Shown one piece after another: positions 16,919-23,837 of a DNA stretch of 64,000 bases. The notes below the pieces were generated by a model. It was not told the origin of the DNA and made no database searches. It saw only the letters and a program-made list of their open reading frames with translations. Each line of letters starts with the position of its first letter. Within the stretch, counting starts at the first letter, position 1. Both the position numbers and the translations under genes were made by a program. Source of the DNA: JAHBXE01 sp044222195 (GTDB lineage: Bacteria > Planctomycetota > Phycisphaerae > Phycisphaerales > UBA1924); the NCBI GenBank assembly GCA_044222195.1, contig JBGANS010000004.1:186001-250000 (forward strand), read 5' to 3'.

Positions 16919-18151
16919 TCAAGCCCCGGCCTTCTCATGCCGGAGCTGCCCGCACGCCGCGGCGATATCCCGCCCCCGGCTCCTGCGGATATGCGCGTTC
17001 ACGTTTCTCGCTCGCAGAACCTTCTGAAACTCCAACACGTCTTCAGTCCGGGGCCGCTTGAACTCGAGCCCGGCCACTTCGTTGTATCGGATCAGGTTCA
17101 CGTTCGCCCGCAGAGTCTTGGCAACCTGGGCCAGTTCCGCGGCGTGCTCGGGCTTGTCGTTCACGCCCCGGAGCAGGGTGTATTCCAACGTGATCTCACG
17201 CCCCGTCTTTTGAAACCACTTGTGGCACGCGGCGAGGAGGTCCTTGATGGTCGTGTATTCGGCCCAGGGAATCAGTTGCCGCCGCAGCTCGTCATTGGGC
17301 GCGTGGAGCGAGAGCGCGAGCGTGACGGGGAGGTCAAACTCGTCGGCGAGGCGTTCGATCGCTTTGGGCAGGCCGACGGTGGAGATCGTGATCTTGCGGG
17401 CCGAAATATTGGTGGCCCACGCCGCGGTCAGAGTGCGGATGGCCCTGGTGACGGCGGAGAAGTTCGAAAGGGGCTCACCCATGCCCATGAAGACGACGTT
17501 GGTAATGCGCTTGATACCGTCGAGAGCGCCGAGGCGCCAGACTTGCTCGACGATTCGGCCGGCGGAAAGGTTGCCGTCGAGTCCGCCGAGGCCGGACGCA
17601 CAAAAGCGGCAACCCACAGGACACCCGACTTGCGAGGACACGCAGGCCGTGCGGCGGGGCGTGCCGTCGGAGCCGGGCTCAGGGTCGGACGGGATCATCA
17701 CGCATTCGGTCTGGCGGCGGGTGTCGCCGGCAGGACCCTCGACCACACCGAGCACTGGCTGCCCCACGACTCGAAGCCGCGACGCGAGGCCTGTTGCCTC
17801 CTCCTGCGACTCAGAGTCCTGGACAACCGACTGGATGCCCCTTGCGTTGTTTGCCTCCGCGGCACCATCCCACTCGATCAGGAGTTTCTGCGTCCCATCG
17901 GTCGCGGATTGATGTGCCACTGTCCGCCCGGCCAGGAAGGTCATCTCCTTTGAAAGAACTTCACGATCGAGGGCCGAGAGGTTCGACATCGCTGCGGGAT
18001 CAACGGTTTTCTTGGTGTACACCCATTCGAGGATCTGGGCCGCGCGGAAGGGTTTCATGCCGTGCGAAGTGCACCACTCTTTGAGGGTGTCGGGGGTGTG
18101 TTCGAAGATGTGGTTGGGGGGGTGGAGCACGGGCAATCGTAAGGGTCTCAT
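16919..18151 (-). CDS. rlmN: Dual-specificity 23S rRNA m2A2503 / tRNA m2A37 methyltransferase RlmN
   Basis: Radical SAM enzyme that methylates C2 of adenine in 23S rRNA and some tRNAs. Of 410 residues, the CxxxCxxC cluster is CPVGCRFC (Cys177, 181, 184), followed by NVVFMGMGEPLSNF, LALSLHAPNDELR, and the C-terminal CGQLRHE with the second catalytic cysteine. The N-terminal helical domain (FRAAQILEWVY) is normal. Residues about 96-147 (EWDG to TECVMIP) are an insertion of some 50 residues not found in the family. ATG 18151 has no ribosome-binding site; a downstream start at MKPFRAAQ would lose conserved sequence. Confidence 0.93.
   Translation of the reverse strand: MRPLRLPVLHPPNHIFEHTPDTLKEWCTSHGMKPFRAAQILEWVYTKKTVDPAAMSNLSALDREVLSKEMTFLAGRTVAHQSATDGTQKLLIEWDGAAEANNARGIQSVVQDSESQEEATGLASRLRVVGQPVLGVVEGPAGDTRRQTECVMIPSDPEPGSDGTPRRTACVSSQVGCPVGCRFCASGLGGLDGNLSAGRIVEQVWRLGALDGIKRITNVVFMGMGEPLSNFSAVTRAIRTLTAAWATNISARKITISTVGLPKAIERLADEFDLPVTLALSLHAPNDELRRQLIPWAEYTTIKDLLAACHKWFQKTGREITLEYTLLRGVNDKPEHAAELAQVAKTLRANVNLIRYNEVAGLEFKRPRTEDVLEFQKVLRARNVNAHIRRSRGRDIAAACGQLRHEKAGA
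17711..17866 (-). repeat. In-frame insertion in rlmN
   Basis: About 52 residues between the conserved KLLIEWDG and ECVMIPSD segments, where family members have a direct connection. It includes EEATGLAS, which resembles KEATGRD in the ispH insertion next door. Whether it derives from a repeat cannot be settled from one copy. Confidence 0.4.
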
Positions 18152-18259
18152 TACGCCAACACTTCACGCGTGCTGCAGGGACCCGGCGCACGGTCAAGAG
18201 GCTCGTTCAGTACGTTCCCTTGACCTTACGAGTGGCCGCCCAACGCTTGCCTTCGCCGG

Positions 18260-19357
18260 CTACCCCCGCTTCGCACTCACCGTCAGCGCGACCCCCCCAT
18301 ACCCCTCCGCCGTCACTTTCGCCTTCCCAACCCTGATTCCCCCCGCCGCGGGCTCGATCCCCTGATCTCGCATCAGCCGCTTCAACGCCGCGGGGAGAGC
18401 GAACTCGACATCCTCATCGAACACATCCCGCGCCTCGATTGTCGCTCCATACCGCTTCACCAGTTCGCGGCAGATTCCCGCCACCAGGTCCTCCGGCGCG
18501 GATGCGCCCGCAGTCAGCATTACGGTGAGATCACGACCGGTGGCCTCTTTGGAGGAACGCCTCTCCGAGATCTGCGGGGCAGCCGCGCACCCCTCAAACC
18601 ACTCCTCCTTGAGTTCTCCCACATCATCGAGCAGATAGGCCCTCGCCCCCACGTTCTCGGCGATCTCCGTCAGCCGCACCGAGTTGCTCGAGTTCTTTGA
18701 CCCTACGACCAGCACGACGTCGCATTCGGGCGCGATTTGCCGGACCGCGTGCTGGCGGTTGGTCGTCGCGTAGCAGATGTCGCTGGAGGGAGGTTCCTTG
18801 ATCTTCGGGAACTCATTCTTGAGTGCGTCGATGATGACGGCCGCATCGTCCGTCGAGAGTGTCGTCTGTGTCAGGTAGACAAGCTTTGCGGGGTCGCGGA
18901 TAACGAGCCCGGGGATGTCGGCGGGTGTCTCGACCACCTGAATTGCGTCCGGCGCTTCCCCCCGGGTCCCCACCACTTCTTGATGGTCGGCGTGACCAAC
19001 CAGCAGGATCTGGTACCCCTGCCGGGCGTAGCGGACCGCTTCCGAGTGCACCTTGGTCACAAGCGGACAGGTGGCGTCTATCGCCGTGAGCCCCCTGGCG
19101 TCGGCGTGGCGACGAACCTCCGGACTGACCCCGTGCGCCGAGAACACAACTATCTGTCCCGACGGGACTTCGTCCAAGGAATCCACAAAAACGACGCCTC
19201 TGTCCTCAAAGCGGCCCACCACGTGCTTGTTATGCACAATCTGGTGGTACACATAGATGGTTCGGCCGGGAAACAAGTTCACGACCTGGTCCACCACGTC
19301 TATGGCCATGGCCACGCCGGCGCAAAAGCCGCGGGGGTTGGTGAGGAGGATTCGCAT
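18260..19357 (-). CDS. ispH: 4-hydroxy-3-methylbut-2-enyl diphosphate reductase IspH
   Basis: Last enzyme of the MEP isoprenoid pathway, an iron-sulfur protein giving IPP and DMAPP. The three cluster cysteines are visible: GFCAGV (Cys12), DATCPLV (Cys97) and DICYATTNRQ (Cys195); AHGVSP and VGSKNSSNS are substrate-binding segments. Length is 365 against a usual 310-330; the excess is mostly residues 257-276, a non-family insertion carrying a degenerate palindromic repeat. Upstream, TACCAT lies 9 bases before the ATG, followed by TGCCGACC, the same eight bases that follow the -10 box of the rbsC-like gene. Confidence 0.93.
   Translation of the reverse strand: MRILLTNPRGFCAGVAMAIDVVDQVVNLFPGRTIYVYHQIVHNKHVVGRFEDRGVVFVDSLDEVPSGQIVVFSAHGVSPEVRRHADARGLTAIDATCPLVTKVHSEAVRYARQGYQILLVGHADHQEVVGTRGEAPDAIQVVETPADIPGLVIRDPAKLVYLTQTTLSTDDAAVIIDALKNEFPKIKEPPSSDICYATTNRQHAVRQIAPECDVVLVVGSKNSSNSVRLTEIAENVGARAYLLDDVGELKEEWFEGCAAAPQISERRSSKEATGRDLTVMLTAGASAPEDLVAGICRELVKRYGATIEARDVFDEDVEFALPAALKRLMRDQGIEPAAGGIRVGKAKVTAEGYGGVALTVSAKRG
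18530..18589 (-). repeat. Repeat-derived insertion in ispH
   Basis: About 20 residues (CAAAPQISERRSSKEATGRD) between WFEG and the conserved TVMLTAGASAPED. The + strand at 18554-18569 reads GGAACGCCTCTCCGAG, which shares 13 consecutive bases with the reverse complement of the dnaE2 palindrome. Confidence 0.55.
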
Positions 19358-19483
19358 CGGTCGGCAATGGTAGAGGCCCCGGCGATTCCGACTGAGGCCA
19401 CTCTCCGCTGCCGAGGCTTGATCGGGCGCTCAAATCCCCCTGTCGGCAGGCCGCGGCGGTGGCACTTGCGGGAAACGATTCGG

Positions 19484-19489
19484 TATACT
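19484..19489 (+). promoter_or_regulatory. -10 box for the pseudopilin pair
   Basis: TATACT, 50 bases before the ATG at 19540. A -35 at good spacing is not clear. The 182-base gap also has to serve the divergent ispH gene. Confidence 0.45.
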
Positions 19490-19539
19490 CGAACCGGCGG
19501 GAAGTCTCCCGCGGGGCGTCGCATGAGCTGGGAGTGCGG

Positions 19540-19917
19540 ATGGGAAACGTGAAGCCTTGGCAGATCGTGGTGATGGTGATAGCGGTGGTTGCGGTGGCGG
19601 CGTCGGCCTACTTCACCTTTGCGAAGGGTGAGAAGGTCAAGTTTGCCAACGAAATCACAATGGTTGATGTGAACACGGGCGACCTGTTTGCGTTTCCCGT
19701 CGGGCGCCGGCAGGCGGTGGTGCCACCGGAGAAGAACCCGGAAACGGGAAAGCGCACGTTGCTTTCCGTGGACAAAGATGCATCCGGCAAGTGGATTATT
19801 CCAGGGCGGGAGATCGCGGCTTTCCTGCCGACGATCGAAGGCGAGCACAAAGCGATCACCGACGCCAAGAGCGGCGAGGTTCGAGTCAACAACGAGAAGC
19901 CCAAAGCGGGCCGATGA
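19540..19917 (+). CDS. Membrane-anchored hypothetical protein upstream of a pseudopilin
   Basis: A 125-residue protein with one hydrophobic helix at residues 7-27 (WQIVVMVIAVVAVAASAYF) and a soluble outer domain beginning FAKGEKVKFANEITMVDVNTGDLFAF. Not recognised. ATG 19540 has GGAG 5 bases upstream; longer in-frame starts run into the promoter. It ends 15 bases before the pseudopilin ATG, so both are likely one transcript and it may be a partner of the pilin-like protein. Confidence 0.6.
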   Translation: MGNVKPWQIVVMVIAVVAVAASAYFTFAKGEKVKFANEITMVDVNTGDLFAFPVGRRQAVVPPEKNPETGKRTLLSVDKDASGKWIIPGREIAAFLPTIEGEHKAITDAKSGEVRVNNEKPKAGR

Positions 19918-19932
19918 GTGTGGGAGCGATGC

Positions 19933-20991
19933 ATGAACAGGCAGGCGCGCACGTCACAGCTGAGCCATAAGGGTTTCACCCTCATTGAGCTGCTGGTGGT
20001 CATCGCGATCATCGCGATCCTGATTTCACTTCTGTTGCCGGCCCTCGGCAGCGCCCGGGAAGTCGCTCGCCAGGTGGTCTGCTCCGCCGCGACTCGCAGC
20101 GCAGCACAAGGCCAAACGGTGTACTCCTCGAGCAGCAAGGACTACTTCGCGGGACCGACGACCACGGGCTACAAAGGGCTTGTCGGCCAGGCCGGGAACA
20201 CCGCGTACATCAACGATACTTCTTCCGAGACTCCAACCTCCACCATGGACTGGATCAGCCCCACGATGGGTGAGTCGATGGGGCTGTCGACCAATCGGGC
20301 GCGGCGGACGGCGCAGATCTTCAACAAGTACGGCTGCGCCGCGGCGAGAAACTACAACGCCCGGGTGTTCAATCCCGGCATGACGGATGAGCAATCCTTC
20401 ACGGACATCATCAATCTCGAAGGAATCAGGCAGATCAGTTTCATGTCACCGGCGGCGTTCCACTACTACCCCGGCACGCTGCCCTCGGCCGAACGCACGC
20501 GGCTCAATGCCCTTATGGGGAACCAAGCGCCCATCGGCTTTGATACGCCCGTCAGCGTCAAGTCCGGATACAAGCCGCGGTTCGATCTTGTCGGAACAGA
20601 CCTCAGCAAGAAGATCATCGTCGCGGATGGGACTCGCTTCCTGGCGGCGCAGGGTGGCGGCGCGGTGCTCGACTTCGACATCGACTGCACGCCGCAGTTC
20701 TACGGGTCCTTTATCGACCCGGGGCCCATCTTTCACGGGAGCGCTGCGTACGGGCGCGGAAGCAGCACGTCCGCCGCGCCCGGAAGGCACCTGCTGTCAT
20801 TCCGGCACGTGGGAAATCGGATTGACGTGGCGTACTTCGATGGACACGGAGGCTCGGTAAAGATGCAGGACGCCTACACCGATGCGGCGCCGTGGTATCC
20901 CAGCGGCAGCCGGTGGAACCCGGGTGGCGTTGGAACCCCTGAAGCCACAGCGTATTACAACACGCCGGGCCGCAGCCCCAACATCCCGTAG
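19933..20991 (+). CDS. Type II secretion-type pseudopilin (planctomycete prepilin family)
   Basis: A 352-residue secreted or surface protein with a class III prepilin signal: HKG-FTLIELLVVIAIIAIL, cleavage after Gly and Glu at +5, followed by the hydrophobic helix and a large C-terminal domain. Near the C-terminus FRHVGNRIDVAYFDGH fits the H-x9-DG motif of planctomycete prepilin-like proteins. ATG 19933 has GGGAG 6 bases upstream; a GTG at 19918 is less likely. A prepilin peptidase is not in the window. Function unknown; such proteins occur in large paralogous sets in this phylum. Confidence 0.85.
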   Translation: MNRQARTSQLSHKGFTLIELLVVIAIIAILISLLLPALGSAREVARQVVCSAATRSAAQGQTVYSSSSKDYFAGPTTTGYKGLVGQAGNTAYINDTSSETPTSTMDWISPTMGESMGLSTNRARRTAQIFNKYGCAAARNYNARVFNPGMTDEQSFTDIINLEGIRQISFMSPAAFHYYPGTLPSAERTRLNALMGNQAPIGFDTPVSVKSGYKPRFDLVGTDLSKKIIVADGTRFLAAQGGGAVLDFDIDCTPQFYGSFIDPGPIFHGSAAYGRGSSTSAAPGRHLLSFRHVGNRIDVAYFDGHGGSVKMQDAYTDAAPWYPSGSRWNPGGVGTPEATAYYNTPGRSPNIP

Positions 20992-21066
20992 CGTGATTTC
21001 GAGTTCGCCGCTGCAAGCCGAACGCGACTTCAACGCAGTCTCGACGTGAATCCGCTACACTTCCGC

Positions 21067-21128
21067 CCTCAGGAATCGGCGAGGGAGAGACAAGCCGCGG
21101 CCTCATACGCCGCAACCCAAGCCGATGC
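21067..21128 (+). ncRNA. Candidate structured 5' leader RNA, copy 1
   Basis: Shares its layout with the copy at 22418-22478. It begins CCTCAGGA exactly 5 bases after a TACACT box (21056-21061). Predicted pairing: P1 ATCGGC (21075-21080) with GCCGAT (21121-21126); P2 GGG (21083-21085) with CCC (21116-21118); P3 GCGGC (21097-21101) with GCCGC (21109-21113) around a 7-base loop. The conserved asymmetric loop AGAGACAAGCC lies between P2 and P3. A CTCCC-GCGG-GGGAG hairpin follows at 21142-21155. The leader runs 181 more bases to the secreted-protein ATG at 21310. I do not recognise it as a known riboswitch. Confidence 0.6.
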
Positions 21129-21309
21129 CGTCGTATTCCGTCTCCCGCGGGGGAGCGGTGGTTGTCCGTGCTCTCGCCAAGGGGCGGTGCTGTGACCGCT
21201 GTCGCTCAGCCCAGCAACAGGAGCGGAAGCACGGGACCAAGTGGCTTGGCAACGTCGCCGGGCCACCGAACACGGTTTGGATGGGCCCTTGAAGAAAGAG
21301 GAAGAGATC

Positions 21310-22077
21310 ATGAATCGCACAAGGAAGGCACATGTTTTGTTCGCCGGGCTTGTAGGCTGCTCGATCACGGGCGCGGCCTCTGCTCAGTTGGTCGTCCTAT
21401 CGGATGACTTCAACTCGTACACCAACGGAACACTCGTGCCGCAGGGCGGCTGGACCACGACGGGAACAGTCTTCACGACCCCCGTACAGGTCGCGGGCGG
21501 GGCCGACAAGTACGTTCAGTTCGGCACCAGCGGCGAGGACGACTACAAGGTGTTCTCGTCCCCGGTCACACTGAACCCGACCGATTCGCTCGAGACGCGC
21601 GTCGACATCAACGTCAGCGCGGCGACCGCCACCGGCGATTACTTCACGCACCTCTCGAACCCCGCCGGGACCACGGCCAACTTCTACCAGCGCGTGTTCG
21701 CTCGGAGCTCGGGCGCGGGCTTTCAGCTCGGACTGGTTGACACCTCGGGAACCGGGAGCACAACGACCTGGGGAACAACGGTGCTGGCGTTCAACACGGC
21801 CTATTCGCTCAAGATCGTCTGGAACTTTCTCGCCGGCGCCAACAACGACACCTTCACACTCGATGTCAACAGCGTCAACTATCTCAACCACACGTGGACA
21901 TCGACAGGCATCGCGGAGCCGACCACGCTCGCCGCGGCCAATCTTCGCCAAGGCGGGGCAACCACCTCAGCGACGCTGCAACTCGACAACCTGAATATCA
22001 CCTCGGTGCCGGGCCCCGGCAGCGTTGCGTGCCTCATGTCCGGCATGATCATCGCCGGCCGCCGCCGTCGCAGCTAG
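21310..22077 (+). CDS. Secreted protein with PEP-CTERM-like C-terminal tail
   Basis: A 255-residue exported protein: signal peptide MNRTRKAHVLFAGLVGCSITGAASA, then a beta-rich domain (DDFNSYTNGTLVPQGGW...) of the kind found in LamG/concanavalin-like extracellular modules. The tail VPGPGS-CLMSGMIIAGRRRRS is a PEP-CTERM-like sorting signal: proline motif, hydrophobic stretch, basic end, processed by an exosortase/archaeosortase-type enzyme in known systems. ATG 21310 follows a GAAGAGGAAGAG purine run. Single-gene unit with the structured leader upstream and a terminator downstream. Substrate or partner unknown. Confidence 0.75.
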   Translation: MNRTRKAHVLFAGLVGCSITGAASAQLVVLSDDFNSYTNGTLVPQGGWTTTGTVFTTPVQVAGGADKYVQFGTSGEDDYKVFSSPVTLNPTDSLETRVDINVSAATATGDYFTHLSNPAGTTANFYQRVFARSSGAGFQLGLVDTSGTGSTTTWGTTVLAFNTAYSLKIVWNFLAGANNDTFTLDVNSVNYLNHTWTSTGIAEPTTLAAANLRQGGATTSATLQLDNLNITSVPGPGSVACLMSGMIIAGRRRRS

Positions 22078-22109
22078 CTGGCGGGTCTGCAGCACTCCAA
22101 GCCTTTGCC

Positions 22110-22133
22110 CAGCCGCAGCGACCGCTGCGGCTG
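22110..22133 (+). terminator. Terminator after the first secreted-protein gene
   Basis: CAGCCGCAGCG and CGCTGCGGCTG form an 11-base-pair perfect stem (inner pair probably open), followed by CGCTTATTTC. It lies 33 bases after the stop codon. Confidence 0.75.
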
Positions 22134-22406
22134 CGCTTATTTCAGGACCGCTACATTCACGCCCGCGGGACGTGGGCGCGACCGCCGAACACGGCACCGC
22201 GGATTCCAAGCCGACCATCGAACCTCCGTCGCGAATGCCGGAATCGGTAGTGTGAACTCGGCACGAGCGATGCTGTCGGAAGTTGGACGTGCCACGCCCC
22301 CTGACGCGGCCCGCCCCGAACGGCCCACCGCCGTCGAGCCCGCAGTCTTCGCGCATTCTTCGCCGTTTCTTGCTGTGAAATCGACGTAGCCGCCTTCGCC
22401 TCCCGG
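22134..22406. other. Gene-free stretch between two secreted-protein units
   Basis: About 270 bases with no supported gene and no recognised repeat, lying between the terminator of one unit and the -10 box (22407-22412) of the next. It may hold upstream control sites, but none was identified. Confidence 0.4.
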
Positions 22407-22417
22407 TATCTTTCCCG

Positions 22418-22478
22418 CCTCAGGAGTCGGCAGGGAGAGACAAGCCGCGGCCACTTTGGCCGCAACCCGGGCCGATGC
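22418..22478 (+). ncRNA. Candidate structured 5' leader RNA, copy 2
   Basis: Begins CCTCAGGA 5 bases after TATCTT (22407-22412), the same spacing as copy 1. P1 TCGGC (22427-22431) with GCCGA (22471-22475); P2 GGG (22433-22435) with CCC (22466-22468); P3 GCGGCC (22447-22452) with GGCCGC (22458-22463) around ACTTT. Compared with copy 1 the P1 edge pair changes from A-T to G-T, P3 gains a pair while its loop shortens from 7 to 5, and the loop AGAGACAAGCC is unchanged. A CAGGG-GCC-CCCTG hairpin follows at 22498-22510. The ATG of the secreted protein is at 22577. Confidence 0.6.
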
Positions 22479-22576
22479 AGTTTGTTACCGCTCCCGTCAG
22501 GGGCCCCCTGTCGATTCGCCGACGCGTGCCCGTGACGAGGGCATCACACGCGCCTTGTTCACAGGAGAAATGAGAC

Positions 22577-23659
22577 ATGAGGAAGATTGCCATCGTGCTG
22601 TTCGCCGGCGTTGCGGCACCCGCGTTCGCTCAGGACAGCCTTTTCAATGTCGGAAACCTGGTTGTTTCCCAGATCAACGGATCGACGAACGCATCTTCCG
22701 CTGCGGTGCTACGGGAGTTCACCACTGCCGGCATCGCCACCGGGGACAACGCGTTCCTTCCGACGGTGACGTTCGGCGCCCATCGCCGCGTGACGGTGTC
22801 CGGCTCCGCGACATCCGAGGGACACCTCAATATGACACCGGACGGTTCTGCCCTGGTGTTCCAGGGCTACGACTCCGGCACGGGCGTCGCTTCTATCGCC
22901 AGCACAACCTCCGCCGTCGCCAATCGCGTTGTCGCACGAATCGGGATGGACCTCAGCATTGACTCAACCACATCCCTGACCGATGCCTACTCCGGCAACA
23001 ACATCCGCTCCGCTGTCATGGACGGGGCGAACGTGTATACCGCGGGGCCCAGTATCGCCGGCGGCGGCGGCGGCGTAAGGAACGCACTCTTTGGCGCGAC
23101 TGGCACCACCACCGACGTTTCCGCCACCAGCTTCAACGCCCGCGTGGTGAACATCTTCAACAGCACGATCTACGCGAGTTCGGCCTCCACCGGCGCGTTC
23201 GGCATCAGCTCCGTCTCGGGCGGAACGTCGACGCTGGTCATTCCCACATCTCCATCGGGCACCGGCAACCCCAGCTCCTACGACTTCCTGTTCTTGAACC
23301 CGACAACGTGCTACGTCACCGATGACCGCACGGTCGCCAACGGCGGCGGCCTCCAGAAGTGGACAAACAGTGGCAGCGGTTGGACCCTGGCCTACACCCT
23401 CAGCGCTCAACTCACGGCGGGACTCCGCAGCATCACTCTTGACCCGGCCACCGGCACGTTCTACGCCATTAGCGCCGATTCCCAGACCAAGCTCGTGTCC
23501 GTGGTGGATACCGGCGCCGGCTCTACCTTCACGACACTCTTCACATCTGCCTCCGGCACCAACATGCGAGGCGTCGAGTTCATTACGGCACCCGCCCCCG
23601 GTACGGCCATGCTCCTCGGTCTCGGCGGCCTTGTCGCATCCCGGCGACGCCGCTCGTAA
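22577..23659 (+). CDS. Secreted protein with PEP-CTERM-like C-terminal tail
   Basis: A 360-residue exported protein: signal peptide MRKIAIVLFAGVAAPAFAQ, then a Ser/Thr/Gly-rich beta domain with repeated short motifs (TAGIATGDNAFLPT, LNMTPDGSALVFQG, LRSITLDPATGTFYAIS) suggestive of a beta-propeller. The tail APAPGTAMLLGLGGLVASRRRRS is a PEP-CTERM-like sorting signal. AGGAGA lies 9 bases before the ATG. It is unrelated in its body to the preceding secreted protein but has the same leader RNA and its own terminator. Function unknown. Confidence 0.75.
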   Translation: MRKIAIVLFAGVAAPAFAQDSLFNVGNLVVSQINGSTNASSAAVLREFTTAGIATGDNAFLPTVTFGAHRRVTVSGSATSEGHLNMTPDGSALVFQGYDSGTGVASIASTTSAVANRVVARIGMDLSIDSTTSLTDAYSGNNIRSAVMDGANVYTAGPSIAGGGGGVRNALFGATGTTTDVSATSFNARVVNIFNSTIYASSASTGAFGISSVSGGTSTLVIPTSPSGTGNPSSYDFLFLNPTTCYVTDDRTVANGGGLQKWTNSGSGWTLAYTLSAQLTAGLRSITLDPATGTFYAISADSQTKLVSVVDTGAGSTFTTLFTSASGTNMRGVEFITAPAPGTAMLLGLGGLVASRRRRS

Positions 23660-23691
23660 TACCGTCAGATTCCGCTCTCTTGTTCCCCGTC

Positions 23692-23717
23692 GCCGACCGC
23701 TCACCGGAGCGGTCGGC
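23692..23717 (+). terminator. Terminator after the second secreted-protein gene
   Basis: GCCGACCGCTC and GAGCGGTCGGC form an 11-base-pair stem around ACCG, followed by TTCGTTGTTG. It lies 32 bases after the stop. Confidence 0.8.
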
Positions 23718-23837
23718 TTCGTTGTTGGGCGCGCCGAGGCGTTGACGTTGCGAGGGTCCGCATCCGGCGGCAGCAGGATCCACCCCTCATCCCGTACTCT
23801 CTCACCCGCGGTATGCTCCTCCTCCTTGGAGCCTCCA

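Noticed and set aside
15605..17953. Open frame of 782 codons on the + strand across the WecA-like, YwaF-like and rlmN genes
   Set aside because: It is antisense to three recognised genes, is extremely Arg/His/Pro-rich and has no domain.
21067..22478. Leader RNA as a glycine, cobalamin or cyclic di-GMP riboswitch
   Set aside because: GGGAGAGAC recalls the glycine aptamer, but the other glycine-aptamer blocks (GCCGAAGG, CTCTCAGG) are missing, and no B12 box or GEMM core (GGACGCAAAGCC) is present.
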